A stretch of 61,704 nucleotides of DNA from Candidatus Fermentithermobacillaceae bacterium (GTDB lineage: Bacteria; Bacillota; Sulfobacillia; Fermentithermobacillales; Fermentithermobacillaceae): NCBI GenBank assembly GCA_012837895.1, contig DUQH01000125.1, positions 1 through 61,704 of the forward strand, read 5' to 3'. Made by a program: the position numbers and the translations under genes. The notes under the pieces were generated by a model. The model had not been told where the DNA came from, did no database searches, and saw only the letters and a program-made list of their open reading frames with translations. Numbering within the stretch: position 1 is the first letter of the stretch; each line of letters starts with the position of its first letter. Below, piece after piece: positions 43,306-52,595 of this stretch.

Positions 43306-44571
43306 ATGAAGACAATGTCAGAGTTCATTATTACAGGCGGGAACAGACTCAGCGGGGATATTGCAGTTAGCGGCGGAAAAAATGCAGTGCTACCTATCAT
43401 GGCTGCTTCGGTGATGGCGAACTCGCCATGTATATTGCATAATGCTCCGGATCTTATTGACGTGAGGGTGATGTCAGAGATCCTACGTGGTCTTGGGGCA
43501 GTGGTTGAGAGAGTAGATTCAGGCCGGTCGCTATATATTGATCCATCCACCCTAAAAAGCTCAGTAGTTGATGAAACACTTGTGAGGCAGGTAAGGTCGT
43601 CCATATTCCTCATAGGCCCCCTTGTAGCTAAGCTGGGAAAAGCTACAGTGTCGTACCCTGGAGGATGTGACATTGGCCAGAGGCCCATAGACCAGCACTT
43701 GAAAGGGCTATCGGCCCTAGGTGTGGTGTTTGAGGAAGCCCATGGCAACATTGTAGCACAAGCACACAAGCTTCAAGGTACAGGTATTCACCTTGATATC
43801 CCATCTGTGGGCGCCACTGAAAACATAATGATGTGCGCTGCAATGGTTGACGGGGTTACCGTTATCCGTAACGCCGCAAAAGAACCGGAAATCGTGGACT
43901 TGCAGGGCTTCTTAAATGCAATGGGTGCAAGAATCCGGGGAGCCGGCACTGACGTAATCCGTATCGAAGGTGTCAGGGCCCTGGAAGGTTGCGAACACAT
44001 GGTGATGCCCGACAGGATAGAAGTTGGTACACTCATGGCAGCAGCAGCTATTACAGCCGGGGACATCTATATCACTAACGCCGTAGCAGAACATGTTCAG
44101 GCAGTTACATCTAAACTCAGGGAAGTGGGGGCAACCATATCGGTTCCGGGCAAGGGTCTCCGGGTGAGAGGTCCGAACAGGCGCAGGCCAACGGATCTCA
44201 AGACCTTGCCTTACCCGGGGTTTCCCACTGATATGCAGCCACAGATGATGGCTTTGCTGTCGATTGCCGAGGGCACATCTGTCATCAGCGAGACTATCTT
44301 TGAGTCCAGGTTCAAGCAAGCTGAGGAGTTGGGGAGGATGGGAGCCCGGATCAGGACAGAAGGCAGAACTGCTATAATAAAAGGAGTACCACGTCTATCT
44401 GGTGCCCGCGTTGTATCCAGCGATCTCCGCTCAGGAGCTTCTTTGGTGCTGGCAGGGCTAGCTGCTGAAGGCAGAACCATTGTCTCAGGGATCGAGAATG
44501 TAGACCGGGGATATGAGGGCATTGAACGCAAACTAGCCGCGCTGGGAGCTGAAATAATCAGGCAAGAATGA
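43306..44571 (+). CDS. murA: UDP-N-acetylglucosamine 1-carboxyvinyltransferase MurA
   Basis: Commits UDP-GlcNAc to peptidoglycan by enolpyruvyl transfer, the fosfomycin target. About 421 residues with the EPSP-synthase double fold; substrate loop SGGKNAVLPIMAAS (~22-35), the active-site Cys present in GGCDIGQRPIDQHL (~121) and FPTDMQPQMMALLSIAEG (~306). GGAGGTG precedes ATG 43306 closely; ATG 43315 is also plausible. In B. subtilis murB lies in this region; here murA follows murC directly. Confidence 0.96.
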   Translation: MKTMSEFIITGGNRLSGDIAVSGGKNAVLPIMAASVMANSPCILHNAPDLIDVRVMSEILRGLGAVVERVDSGRSLYIDPSTLKSSVVDETLVRQVRSSIFLIGPLVAKLGKATVSYPGGCDIGQRPIDQHLKGLSALGVVFEEAHGNIVAQAHKLQGTGIHLDIPSVGATENIMMCAAMVDGVTVIRNAAKEPEIVDLQGFLNAMGARIRGAGTDVIRIEGVRALEGCEHMVMPDRIEVGTLMAAAAITAGDIYITNAVAEHVQAVTSKLREVGATISVPGKGLRVRGPNRRRPTDLKTLPYPGFPTDMQPQMMALLSIAEGTSVISETIFESRFKQAEELGRMGARIRTEGRTAIIKGVPRLSGARVVSSDLRSGASLVLAGLAAEGRTIVSGIENVDRGYEGIERKLAALGAEIIRQE

Positions 44572-44587
44572 GGTTCTCATAGGTACT

Positions 44588-45349
44588 ATGAAACAAAAGA
44601 GGGCAAACACCCGGAGAAGATCAAGAGGATCAAGAGAGTCAAAGATTGAAGGGACAGGCTGGGATTCACCTTGGTCTTTAGTAATAGTCTTTTTCTTTCT
44701 GACAAGCATATTCCTGTTCCTGAGATCTCCGTTCTTCTCTGTAAGAAATTATGTTATCAACGGGGCGAACAGGGTCCCTCACGAAGAGATCATCGCAAGA
44801 TGCAGTCAGAAGTCGGCCAATGCTTTCGACTTGGATTTGGACAAGATGGAAAAGGCCATCCAATCTTCCCCATGGATAAAAGAGGTACGTTGTGTAAGGA
44901 AATTCCCTGATACAATTGTGATCGATGTTGTTGAGCGCAAACCGGTTGTCTTTGCGCCTGTAGGAGGCAAAATATGGCTTGTCGATGATGAGGGGCGGGT
45001 ACTCCAAGAGGATGACGGGGTTTTGGGCGATCTTATCGCTCTCACAGGGGTCCAAGGAATTCTGTCCCCTGGCCAGTTTCTCGGGCCTGAATACGAATGG
45101 GGCCTCAAGATCGTAGCAGGCCTGGGCCCCGTGTCCCAGAAAAAAGTGATTGAACTCAATGTTGAAGGCGGAGAATGTACCCTCATACTAGATGACGGCT
45201 GCATTGTGTTCATGGGCGCTTACGAGACCAACTGTGAGTTTAGGATAGGCCTGCTTGAATCAATCGTATCCGAGTTGGAAGAACAAGGCCAGCTTGCTGA
45301 GTATATTGATTTGCGCTTCGACAAACATGCAGTTAAACTCAAACTATAG
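44588..45349 (+). CDS. ftsQ: Cell division protein FtsQ/DivIB
   Basis: 253-residue bitopic protein: strongly basic cytoplasmic tail, one helix (~28-47), a POTRA domain starting with FSVRNYVINGANRVPHEEII (~50-69) and the beta domain (IWLVDDEGRVLQED, ~136). It scaffolds FtsL/FtsB-like proteins and activates septal synthesis. ATG 44588 is 16 bases after murA. Length and layout are typical for Firmicutes. Confidence 0.92.
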   Translation: MKQKRANTRRRSRGSRESKIEGTGWDSPWSLVIVFFFLTSIFLFLRSPFFSVRNYVINGANRVPHEEIIARCSQKSANAFDLDLDKMEKAIQSSPWIKEVRCVRKFPDTIVIDVVERKPVVFAPVGGKIWLVDDEGRVLQEDDGVLGDLIALTGVQGILSPGQFLGPEYEWGLKIVAGLGPVSQKKVIELNVEGGECTLILDDGCIVFMGAYETNCEFRIGLLESIVSELEEQGQLAEYIDLRFDKHAVKLKL

Positions 45350-45361
45350 GGAAAGGGGGAG

Positions 45362-46096
45362 ATGACTACAGTGGTCCGCCGTGGTTCCCAGGTAGCACTC
45401 ACAATCATCTTTGTTTTATTCGGTTTAATGCTAGCAACTCAGTTCAGAGTGCGGCCATCATCGCCTGCAAACATTCACTACCAACGGGCGGAAGAACTAT
45501 CTTTACTGCTCAGCGCCACAGAAGAAGAGAGGGATCGTTTAAGAGACGAAGTGCGGATGTTAAGGGATCAAGTGGCTGAAGCAATGGTGGCCACTGAAAG
45601 CAGTGAAAGCCAGGTCAAGGTTCTTCAGGAAGCGCTTCTTAAGGCCAGGGTTATGGCAGGGCTAACTGAAGTCAAAGGGCCAGGGGTCACCATCGAGATG
45701 AATGATGCCAAGAAGGAAGTTCCATCCGGACAGGATCCAAATCTTTTCATCATCCACGATGACGACGTGCTGGCCGTGGTAAATGAACTCCTGGCATCAG
45801 GCGCAGAAGCCATAGCGATAAACGGCCAGCGGGTTGTGGCTACCACTGAGATCCGTTGTGCCGGAGCAGTCATCATGATTAACGGCGTTAGGTTTGCCCC
45901 GCCCCTGAAAATCCAAGCTATAGGTGATCCTGAGACATTACACAATGCCTTGAAAATGCGCGGAGGAGTTGTGGACAACCTTTCCTTCTGGGGGATCGAG
46001 GTTAAGATCAAGATGGAACAAGAGCTTGTCCTACCGGCTTATACAGGATCACTCAATTTTAGGTTTGCAAAACCGTTTCAAAGAGAGGGATCGTAA
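45362..46096 (+). CDS. DUF881 family protein (YlxW/YlxX-like)
   Basis: 244 residues: N-terminal membrane helix (~10-27), a coiled coil (~40-90, rich in Glu/Arg), then the DUF881 domain (VKGPGVTIEMNDAK ~114, ELLASGAEAIAINGQRVV ~142, TEIRCAGAVIMINGVR). Usually located between ftsQ/divIB and sbp/ftsA in Firmicutes and Actinobacteria. No biochemical function is established. B. subtilis has two adjacent copies; here there is one. It shares one base with sbp. Confidence 0.88.
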   Translation: MTTVVRRGSQVALTIIFVLFGLMLATQFRVRPSSPANIHYQRAEELSLLLSATEEERDRLRDEVRMLRDQVAEAMVATESSESQVKVLQEALLKARVMAGLTEVKGPGVTIEMNDAKKEVPSGQDPNLFIIHDDDVLAVVNELLASGAEAIAINGQRVVATTEIRCAGAVIMINGVRFAPPLKIQAIGDPETLHNALKMRGGVVDNLSFWGIEVKIKMEQELVLPAYTGSLNFRFAKPFQREGS

Positions 46097-46482
46097 TGTG
46101 GTATCTCTTGGCTGCCTTAATTGTCGGCATCATAATCGGGCTTAATATTCCATGGACGATTCCCGCAATACTTGCACGTTATCTGGCTGTCAGTCTGCTT
46201 GCCGGGGTAGATACCTCCCTGGGCGGCTTAAGAGCCAGTTTGGAAGGTGACTTCGATATCGCAATCTTCGTTACAGGATTCCTTGGCAATGCTGTACTTG
46301 CTGCCGCATTTGTTTACCTAGGTGATGTGTTGGGCATAGAATTATACCTCGCAGCAGTAGTTGCACTGGGTGTGAGGATATTTAACAACCTGGGCAGGAT
46401 TAGACGACATTTATTGAAGGAATGGATGGGGGAAACAGCACAACCCCGGCCAAAGGCGGAGGTTAATAGAGAGAGAATGTAG
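46096..46482 (+). CDS. sbp: Small basic protein Sbp (DUF1290)
   Basis: 128-residue membrane protein with three helices and the DUF1290 signature LGLNIP-like [23 protein letters not shown] then [16 protein letters not shown] (~46-61) and [26 protein letters not shown]. Function unknown; always near ftsQ/ftsZ in Firmicutes. Its tail is longer and more charged than usual. It is separated from ftsZ by 29 bases, where ftsA would normally stand. Confidence 0.9.
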   Translation: MWYLLAALIVGIIIGLNIPWTIPAILARYLAVSLLAGVDTSLGGLRASLEGDFDIAIFVTGFLGNAVLAAAFVYLGDVLGIELYLAAVVALGVRIFNNLGRIRRHLLKEWMGETAQPRPKAEVNRERM

Positions 46483-46511
46483 AAAGTATAGCTGACCGGG
46501 AGGGGAGTTGT

Positions 46512-47576
46512 GTGGCCATGATCGAAGAGCAACCCAGATATGCAAACCTAAAAGTAGTTGGCGTAGGAGGTGGTGGAACAAACGCAGTTAACCGCATGAT
46601 TGAAGCAGGTGTCAAAGGCGTCGAGTTTATCTGTATCAACACTGACGCTCAATCCCTCAATTTGTCACTGGCTCCGGCCAAAATCCAGATTGGCCAAGCT
46701 CTTACAAGAGGATTGGGAGCAGGGGCCAATCCGGAGATAGGACAAAAAGCTGCTGAAGAATCAAGGGATGACATTGTTGAGCACCTAAAAGGCGCTGACA
46801 TGGTATTTGTAACCGCTGGCATGGGCGGTGGAACAGGAACAGGTGGGACCCCTATTGTCGCCCAAGCTGCCAAAGAGGTGGGAGCATTAACCGTTGGGGT
46901 AGTGACAAAGCCGTTCTCGTTTGAAGGACGCCGGAGGATGGCCGTTGCCCTAGAAGGTATTGAAAAACTACGCGAAAGCGTAGATACCCTGATAGTCATA
47001 CCCAATGACCGGCTGCTCCAAGTGGTTGACCAAACCGCTTCGATCCTGGATGCCTTCAAGGTTGCCGACGATGTGCTCCGACACGGCGTTCAAGGTATAT
47101 CAGATCTTGTGTGCGTCCCTGGGCTTATCAACCTTGATTTTGCTGATGTGAGGACTATTATGATGGACACAGGTTCGGCGCTCATGGGAATTGGTGTGGC
47201 ACATGGGGAAAACAAAGCCAAGGAAGCTGCCATGCAAGCTATAGCCAGCCCGCTCTTGGAAGCAACCATAGAGGGAGCAAAAGGTGTGCTGATGAACGTC
47301 ACCGGAGGACCTGATCTTGGCATATTTGAAGTTAACGAAGCTGCAGAAATCGTGATGCAAGCTGCTGATGGCGATGCAACCATTATTTTCGGCGCTGTCA
47401 TAAACGAGGATTTCCAAGATACCATACAAATAACGGTGATTGCCACCGGTTTTGACAACACCTCTGGGAGGAGGGCGCTCAGGCAAAGAGAGCCGTCACT
47501 CAAAGTGGACACAGGAGACCTGCTGGAGGTCCCCACTTTTCTCAGAAGGGCAAAATCCCGCGAAAAGCCGCGGTAA
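46512..47576 (+). CDS. ftsZ: Cell division protein FtsZ
   Basis: Tubulin-like GTPase forming the Z-ring. 354 residues; the GTP-binding signature [10 protein letters not shown] (~105-114), N-terminal [18 protein letters not shown] (~15), T7 synergy loop [11 protein letters not shown] (~206) and a short C-terminal peptide [11 protein letters not shown], the docking site for FtsZ partners. GTG 46512 or ATG 46518 both follow GGGAGGGGAG. The C-terminal linker is short. There is no ftsA upstream; SepF or another tether elsewhere would have to anchor it. Confidence 0.98.
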   Translation: MAMIEEQPRYANLKVVGVGGGGTNAVNRMIEAGVKGVEFICINTDAQSLNLSLAPAKIQIGQALTRGLGAGANPEIGQKAAEESRDDIVEHLKGADMVFVTAGMGGGTGTGGTPIVAQAAKEVGALTVGVVTKPFSFEGRRRMAVALEGIEKLRESVDTLIVIPNDRLLQVVDQTASILDAFKVADDVLRHGVQGISDLVCVPGLINLDFADVRTIMMDTGSALMGIGVAHGENKAKEAAMQAIASPLLEATIEGAKGVLMNVTGGPDLGIFEVNEAAEIVMQAADGDATIIFGAVINEDFQDTIQITVIATGFDNTSGRRALRQREPSLKVDTGDLLEVPTFLRRAKSREKPR

Positions 47577-47696
47577 ATAGAGTTCTAGGCAGCAAACACA
47601 TAGTTACATATTTCGCAGTTTCACCCCTGTATGATTTGGGTTGGGTAATAAACCCGGACAGACATGAATATCCATGTCCATACGGGGTGTTGAAGC

Positions 47697-48593
47697 ATGA
47701 AGAGCTATATCTATGTGGACGTGCTATTTCTTGTTAACCTCATAGTAAACTATGTGGTACTCCTGGCTGCAGGGAAGATGACAAATACTCCAATCCAGCC
47801 CAAGAGGATTGCCTTTACATCTTGCCTGGGTGCCTTGTATTCAGTTTCTTCTCTCATTCTACCTCTTCAACCGCTTTTTAGTTTCCCTGCCAGGGTAGCA
47901 ACCGGCCTGCTAATGGTTACCCTCTCATATCCTGAAATCCGGGGAGTTTCATTCATCTGCCTTGCATCTTCTTTTTATGCATGTTCCATCCTGGTTGCAG
48001 GTACAGCTATGGCGCTGAACACGTGGGGGTCAGCCAAGCTAGCGGGGTTCAGCTTGTATTATACAAACGCCCGTTGGTGGGCCTTGGCTCTTGCCCTGGC
48101 TGTGGTTACGGCCTCAGGCTTTGTGTGGAAAGCATTGAACCTCCCAACCTTCAGGCAGTCTCCCTTTATGCAAGTTGAGATATCCCTCGATGGCCAGAGC
48201 ATTTCGGTAACAGGTATGGTCGACACTGGAAACGACTTGAGGGATCCGGTTTCAGGCTTGCCTGTAATAGTGGTTGACTGGGATTCACTCAAACACATTA
48301 TGCCGCATGAAGTGTCTCATTTCTTCCTGTCTACATGGGATCTGGTCAACACAAAGCTGACTGAATCAGCCGTAGGGAAGAGGCTGAGGCTCATTCCCTA
48401 CACCAATGTATCAGGCCACAGACAAATCCTGCCAGCTTTCAAGCCAGACGCCTTGTACCTTACAGGCAAGAAAGGCAGATTCAAGAAAGCTGCCGTGGTA
48501 GGAGTTGCGGGCAAACCCCTGAGTCCCCAGGGCCTTTACCAAGCTTTGCTGCATCCCGAACTCGTGAACGCACAGGGAGGTGTCTTGATTTGA
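47697..48593 (+). CDS. spoIIGA: Sporulation sigma-E factor-processing peptidase SpoIIGA
   Basis: Membrane aspartic protease that cleaves pro-sigma-E in the mother cell. 298 residues: five N-terminal helices (first at ~6-26, [17 protein letters not shown]), then a cytoplasmic retropepsin-like domain with the catalytic motif [10 protein letters not shown] (~177-186) and a C-terminal [24 protein letters not shown] 47697 follows CGGGGTG. Its stop overlaps the TTG of sigE, so protease and substrate are translationally linked. Confidence 0.95.
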   Translation: MKSYIYVDVLFLVNLIVNYVVLLAAGKMTNTPIQPKRIAFTSCLGALYSVSSLILPLQPLFSFPARVATGLLMVTLSYPEIRGVSFICLASSFYACSILVAGTAMALNTWGSAKLAGFSLYYTNARWWALALALAVVTASGFVWKALNLPTFRQSPFMQVEISLDGQSISVTGMVDTGNDLRDPVSGLPVIVVDWDSLKHIMPHEVSHFFLSTWDLVNTKLTESAVGKRLRLIPYTNVSGHRQILPAFKPDALYLTGKKGRFKKAAVVGVAGKPLSPQGLYQALLHPELVNAQGGVLI

Positions 48594-49321
48594 CCCTGAT
48601 GTCATGGACTGAATTCAGATTGATGCTTTCCCTAAAATGGGCGCGCCTTGTCGCCAGGTTAGGCTTACATGGCAGGATAGACTATATTGGAGGTGCTGAA
48701 GCATTACCGCCGCCCCTGTCACAGGAAGAAGAGAGCATCTTACTGTCACAGCTTACCGACGGAAGCCCCGATGTAAGATCTATCCTGATTGAAAGAAATC
48801 TACGGCTCGTAGTTTATATTGCCAAGAAGTTTGAAAGCACTGGCATCCCCTTAGATGACTTGGTGTCTATTGGTTCAATCGGTTTGATAAAAGCAGTATC
48901 AACGTTTGACGTAAGCAAGAATATACGGCTGGCAACATACGCTTCAAAATGCATTGAAAATGAAATTCTAATGTATTTGCGGCGAACCTTGAAGACAAAG
49001 TCTGAGATTTCATTCGACGAACCCCTGAATATCGACGGAGAAGGCAATGAGCTTTGCCTTTCTGACGTTAAAGGTACCCCTCCGGATGTGATCTACTGCG
49101 ATCTCGAAAAAGAAGACGACAAGCAAATCCTCAGGCTGGTGCTCAACCGGCTGCCCTGGCGCGAAAGAACCATTGTGGACCTGCGGTACGGCCTCAAAGA
49201 CGGCATTGAGCGCACACAGAAACAGGTAGCAGACATGCTTGGCATCTCGCAGTCTTACATCTCCCGCTTAGAAAAAAAGATCATGCAAAAACTGCAGAGA
49301 GACATCATCAATTTGCAGTAG
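48590..49321 (+). CDS. sigE: RNA polymerase sporulation sigma factor SigE (pro-sigma-E)
   Basis: Early mother-cell sigma factor. 243 residues from TTG 48590 (GGAGG 9 bases upstream). The N-terminal ~30 residues are the amphipathic pro-sequence, ending in [12 protein letters not shown], the conserved SpoIIGA processing zone. Region 2 ([26 protein letters not shown], ~70) and region 4 helix-turn-helix ([23 protein letters not shown], ~206) follow. Membrane-bound and inactive until cleaved. Confidence 0.97.
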   Translation: MTLMSWTEFRLMLSLKWARLVARLGLHGRIDYIGGAEALPPPLSQEEESILLSQLTDGSPDVRSILIERNLRLVVYIAKKFESTGIPLDDLVSIGSIGLIKAVSTFDVSKNIRLATYASKCIENEILMYLRRTLKTKSEISFDEPLNIDGEGNELCLSDVKGTPPDVIYCDLEKEDDKQILRLVLNRLPWRERTIVDLRYGLKDGIERTQKQVADMLGISQSYISRLEKKIMQKLQRDIINLQ

Positions 49322-49346
49322 AAACACAACACAGGCAGGCCCCATT

Positions 49347-49375
49347 GTATAACCCCTGGTAATCGAGGCAATACT
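49347..49375 (+). promoter_or_regulatory. Sigma-F type (forespore) promoter of sigG
   Basis: GTATA (49347-49351), exactly 15 bases, GGCAATACT (49367-49375). This fits the known sigma-F pattern G-Y-W-T-A, N15, GGnnAnAnT at every fixed position. It lies between sigE and sigG, 57 bases before the start. B. subtilis sigG is itself under sigma-F control, so position and logic agree. Confidence 0.75.
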
Positions 49376-49432
49376 TTTTATGAGTGACTTCAACAAAAAC
49401 TGGCAATTTGGTAACCGGGGGGAAAAGCATCT

Positions 49433-50206
49433 TTGTACAAAGTTGAAATCTGCGGAGTAAACACCAGTAAACTTCCTGTCCTTTCCTCATCACAAATGCG
49501 GGAGCTTTTTGTTGCCAAGCAAAACGGTGACCCGACTGCAAGGGAAAAACTGGTCAACGGCAATCTGAGGCTGGTTCTAAGTGTGATTCAGCGCTTTTCC
49601 AACCGCGGGGAATATGTCGACGACCTGTTCCAGGTAGGGTGTATCGGCCTCATCAAGGCCATCGACAATTTCGACCTAAGTCAGAATGTAAAATTTTCCA
49701 CTTACGCTGTGCCTATGATTATCGGCGAGATAAAGAGGTATCTGAGGGACAACAATCCAATACGCGTGTCCAGGTCCCTTCGTGATACTGCTTACAGGGC
49801 ACTTCAGACCCGGGATGCCCTTGTGGCTAAGCTAGGCAGGGAGCCTTCAATCAGGGAAATCTCTGAGCAGCTGAAAACTCCTGAGGATGAAATCGTTTAC
49901 GCTCTCGATGCTATACAAGAACCGATTAGCTTGTTTGAGCCCGTCTACCACGATGGCGGCGACCCCATATACGTTATGGACCAGGTGAAAGACGAAAAGG
50001 GGGAAGATTCGGCGTGGGTTCAGGAAATATCCATAAATGAGTCCATACAGAAATTATCCCAGCGCGAACAGGCAATAATAAGAATGAGATTTTTTGAAGG
50101 AAAAACTCAAATGGAAGTTGCGCAGGAAATAGGAATCTCCCAAGCGCAAGTTTCCAGGCTGGAAAAAGCTGCGTTGATACAGATGAAGCAGCATATGTCG
50201 CTGTAG
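49433..50206 (+). CDS. sigG: RNA polymerase sporulation sigma factor SigG
   Basis: Late forespore sigma factor. 257 residues from TTG 49433: N-terminal KVEICGVNTSKLPVL is the SigG-specific motif; region 2 NLRLVLSVIQRFSNRGEYVDDLFQVG (~42), region 3 (~115-165) and the region 4 helix-turn-helix TQMEVAQEIGISQAQVSRLEKAA (~227) follow. It lies downstream of sigE with its own sigma-F promoter. No anti-sigma genes (spoIIAB, gin) are in the window. Confidence 0.97.
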   Translation: MYKVEICGVNTSKLPVLSSSQMRELFVAKQNGDPTAREKLVNGNLRLVLSVIQRFSNRGEYVDDLFQVGCIGLIKAIDNFDLSQNVKFSTYAVPMIIGEIKRYLRDNNPIRVSRSLRDTAYRALQTRDALVAKLGREPSIREISEQLKTPEDEIVYALDAIQEPISLFEPVYHDGGDPIYVMDQVKDEKGEDSAWVQEISINESIQKLSQREQAIIRMRFFEGKTQMEVAQEIGISQAQVSRLEKAALIQMKQHMSL

Positions 50207-50223
50207 ACAAGGGGGGACACAAT

Positions 50224-50955
50224 GTGGCAAGAAGGGTAAGTAAGGGTTTTGTTGACGCAATAGTGCTGGCAGTGATCGCAGGGGTTATCCTTGGTCTGGG
50301 TTGGGCTATGGCACGGGCTTACGAAACTCGCAAAGCTTATACCCCGACCAACCTGATCAGATTGCATATAATAGGAAATTCAGATTCAGATGCAGACCAG
50401 GAAGTCAAACTTAGGGTCAGGGATTCAATTGTGGACACATTCGGGGGGTACCTGATTCACGCAGAAAATGCAGAACACGCTGAAAAGATCTTGCAGGAGC
50501 TGTTGCCCCAAATCGAGCGTGCTGCGAGTGAGTGTTTAGCTGAATCTGGGATGGTGTACGATGCCAGGGCCAAACTGGCGATTGAGTTCTACCCAGACAG
50601 GTATTATGAGGAGCCGTCCGGAGAGCCGGTACTCCTACCCGCAGGCCTTTACAAGTCGCTGCAGGTAACACTTGGAGCAGGGAAGGGAGACAATTGGTGG
50701 TGCATCATGTACCCGCCCATGTGTTTCATCGATATCGTAAGGAGAAGCGACGGCTCTAATGAGGCCTTGAGCTCTTTGCCAGGCATCTTGACTGGCAATG
50801 ACCGGTATATACTCGTAGACGAAGAATCCCTCAAAGAAGTAGAACCTGAATTGAGATTCCTAATCATTGACTTGCTGGAGAAAGGCAAACGGGCTCTCTC
50901 AGCGATATTCTCTTCAAAGGTGAGTGCGCGGACCAGCTTAGAACCTCGCAAATGA
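50224..50955 (+). CDS. spoIIR: Stage II sporulation protein R (SpoIIR)
   Basis: Forespore-made secreted signal that triggers SpoIIGA to process pro-sigma-E. 243 residues: a signal/anchor helix (~11-30), NLIRLHIIGNSDSDADQEVKL (~43-63), and the conserved LGAGKGDNWWCIMYPPMCFID (~152-172). GTG 50224 with GGGGGG upstream. It is only 17 bases after sigG; in B. subtilis spoIIR is far from the spoIIG operon, so the signal and its target stand together here. Confidence 0.94.
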   Translation: MARRVSKGFVDAIVLAVIAGVILGLGWAMARAYETRKAYTPTNLIRLHIIGNSDSDADQEVKLRVRDSIVDTFGGYLIHAENAEHAEKILQELLPQIERAASECLAESGMVYDARAKLAIEFYPDRYYEEPSGEPVLLPAGLYKSLQVTLGAGKGDNWWCIMYPPMCFIDIVRRSDGSNEALSSLPGILTGNDRYILVDEESLKEVEPELRFLIIDLLEKGKRALSAIFSSKVSARTSLEPRK

Positions 50956-51013
50956 TAGCCTTCTTATACAACTCAGAGACTCCCGGGCAATATACTATTT
51001 AGGGGTGTTTCCC

Positions 51014-51274
51014 ATGATCCGGGCGTCTGATCTTTCAATGCGCGAAGTTATCAACACAAGCGACGGGCGGCGGTTAGGCAACATCGTCGACGTGGAACTG
51101 GACCTCTCTACAGGCAAGATAGTAGCTGTTATTGTGCCTGGCCAATCAAAAGCCTTCGGACTTTTTGGATACGGGGACGATTACGTTATTCCCTGGGATA
51201 GCATAAAAAAAATCGGTGAAGATGTAATCCTTGTAGAGCTCTCCGACCGTTACCTCAGGCGTTCAAACAGGTAG
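51014..51274 (+). CDS. YlmC/YmxH family PRC-barrel sporulation protein
   Basis: 86-residue PRC-barrel protein: MIRASDLSMREVINTSDGRRLGNIVDVEL, then VIVPGQSKAFGLFGYGDDYVIPWDSIKKIGEDVILVEL. This matches the YlmC/YmxH family linked to sporulation in Firmicutes but without defined biochemistry. ATG 51014 is favoured (AGGGGTG upstream, family-like start); GTG 51005 adds three residues. Located between spoIIR and the HlyD-like gene, near the ylm cluster position. Confidence 0.85.
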   Translation: MIRASDLSMREVINTSDGRRLGNIVDVELDLSTGKIVAVIVPGQSKAFGLFGYGDDYVIPWDSIKKIGEDVILVELSDRYLRRSNR

Positions 51275-51329
51275 GACGCTTATGCTCTCCTTGACTTGAG
51301 ACACCGGGTGCAATACTCTCATATTTAGT

Positions 51330-52595
51330 ATGGCAAAGAGAAAGCGATCCAGAAGAAAAAAACTCAGTAACCATATGAGAAACGCAGCCATTGCACTGGT
51401 CTTCATGTTGCTTGGCCTGACTTTGCTTTGGCCCTATATCAGGTCCGCTTTCCTGCGCGCAATAGTACCCATAGGCAGGGGGACCTCAGGGGTGCTTGAT
51501 GAACGAGTCTCAGGAGACGCGGTTTTTTGCAGCGGACAAACCGTGCTTACAGCGCCTGCCCCAGGATCTATACGGTTCACAGTGAAACACGGCGATTCAG
51601 TGCGGGTTGGCGACCCTATTGCCGAAATTGGTGACAAAGATGCTCTAGCGTCAGTGTCTGAAAACCTGGCTTCCGCTCAAGCTCAGCTGCGGATGTATGA
51701 AGCGCAAACTGCTGATGTTTTCCAAGATCTGTCCGGGATAATCCAGGAGTGCTACCAAAGGGCGGTTGCCGCCTTCTATAACTTGCAAACGGCTTTTGCC
51801 TCGGGAGATACATCCAATTACCTTGAAAAATACCACGGTTTTGACCATGAGGTGGACGAGCTTTCTCAACACAGGGCCAAGCTCATGGTCCTTGAGGACG
51901 AACGTTCCAAATTGGTAAGCCAGGTTGAAATGATGCAGCAAATAGCGTCATCATCCTCTGTGAAGATCCTGGCTCCTGTGTCAGGCATCTTCTGCGCTGA
52001 TATCACAGCCCTTGATTCCCGATTGACTGAAGCTAACCTTGCTGCCATGGATGCCTCCGAACTCTCAGTGCTCGCTCGTGAAATCAAGGACGCCACAGAA
52101 TACCGGGTTGAAGACGGCCAGGAGATAGCCTACGGGGATCTTATAGGACGCATAGTGTCAGGCGAAAATGTGAAGTTCTGTCTTACAGTAAAAACCGAGC
52201 AAAGGCCTGACATCCGATCCGGAAGCAAAGTATTGCTTGAAATAGGCAGTAACGCACCTGTGTACTGCACCATTTCCAGCATCATAGACGGAAAGCCGCC
52301 GGGATACTCGGTGATTTCAGGAGAGATAGATTACCTGGCACCAGACAGGTATGTCAGGGCTTCTCATGCTTCGCTGATCACCCGTAGAGAGCAAGGCGTC
52401 ATCGTGCCTGTCAAGAGTCTCATAGACAAGAACGGACAGATAGGTGTCCTCTTGGTTCAAAAAACTTACGCTGTGTTCCATCCGGTTGAGGTAAGGATGA
52501 TAAGAGGCGATCAGGCGGCAGTACAAGGGATCAGTGAAACCAGTGAGATAGTGCTTAACGGAATGAGGTTTTTCGAAGGAAGGAGAGTCAGGTGA
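51330..52595 (+). CDS. HlyD/RND-like membrane fusion (adaptor-type) protein
   Basis: 421 residues: a very basic cytoplasmic tail (KRKRSRRKKL), one helix (~18-40), a biotinyl/lipoyl-like half-motif (VLTAPAPGSIRFTVKHGDSVRVGDPIAEIG, ~70-99), a coiled-coil hairpin (~105-200) with a helix-rich insert, the second half-motif (KILAPVSGIF, ~212), and beta-barrel segments. This is adaptor-like layout, yet no ABC, RND or MFS partner gene is adjacent; yggS overlaps it by four bases. Similar HlyD-like genes precede yggS-divIVA in other Clostridia. Function unknown; envelope assembly is possible. Confidence 0.75.
   Translation: MAKRKRSRRKKLSNHMRNAAIALVFMLLGLTLLWPYIRSAFLRAIVPIGRGTSGVLDERVSGDAVFCSGQTVLTAPAPGSIRFTVKHGDSVRVGDPIAEIGDKDALASVSENLASAQAQLRMYEAQTADVFQDLSGIIQECYQRAVAAFYNLQTAFASGDTSNYLEKYHGFDHEVDELSQHRAKLMVLEDERSKLVSQVEMMQQIASSSSVKILAPVSGIFCADITALDSRLTEANLAAMDASELSVLAREIKDATEYRVEDGQEIAYGDLIGRIVSGENVKFCLTVKTEQRPDIRSGSKVLLEIGSNAPVYCTISSIIDGKPPGYSVISGEIDYLAPDRYVRASHASLITRREQGVIVPVKSLIDKNGQIGVLLVQKTYAVFHPVEVRMIRGDQAAVQGISETSEIVLNGMRFFEGRRVR

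Noticed and set aside
47611-47618. Spo0A-box-like TTCGCAG upstream of spoIIGA
   Set aside because: Two mismatches in the core against TTCGNCA. The nearby TATGAT has no -35 at normal spacing, so no spoIIG-type Spo0A promoter can be supported.
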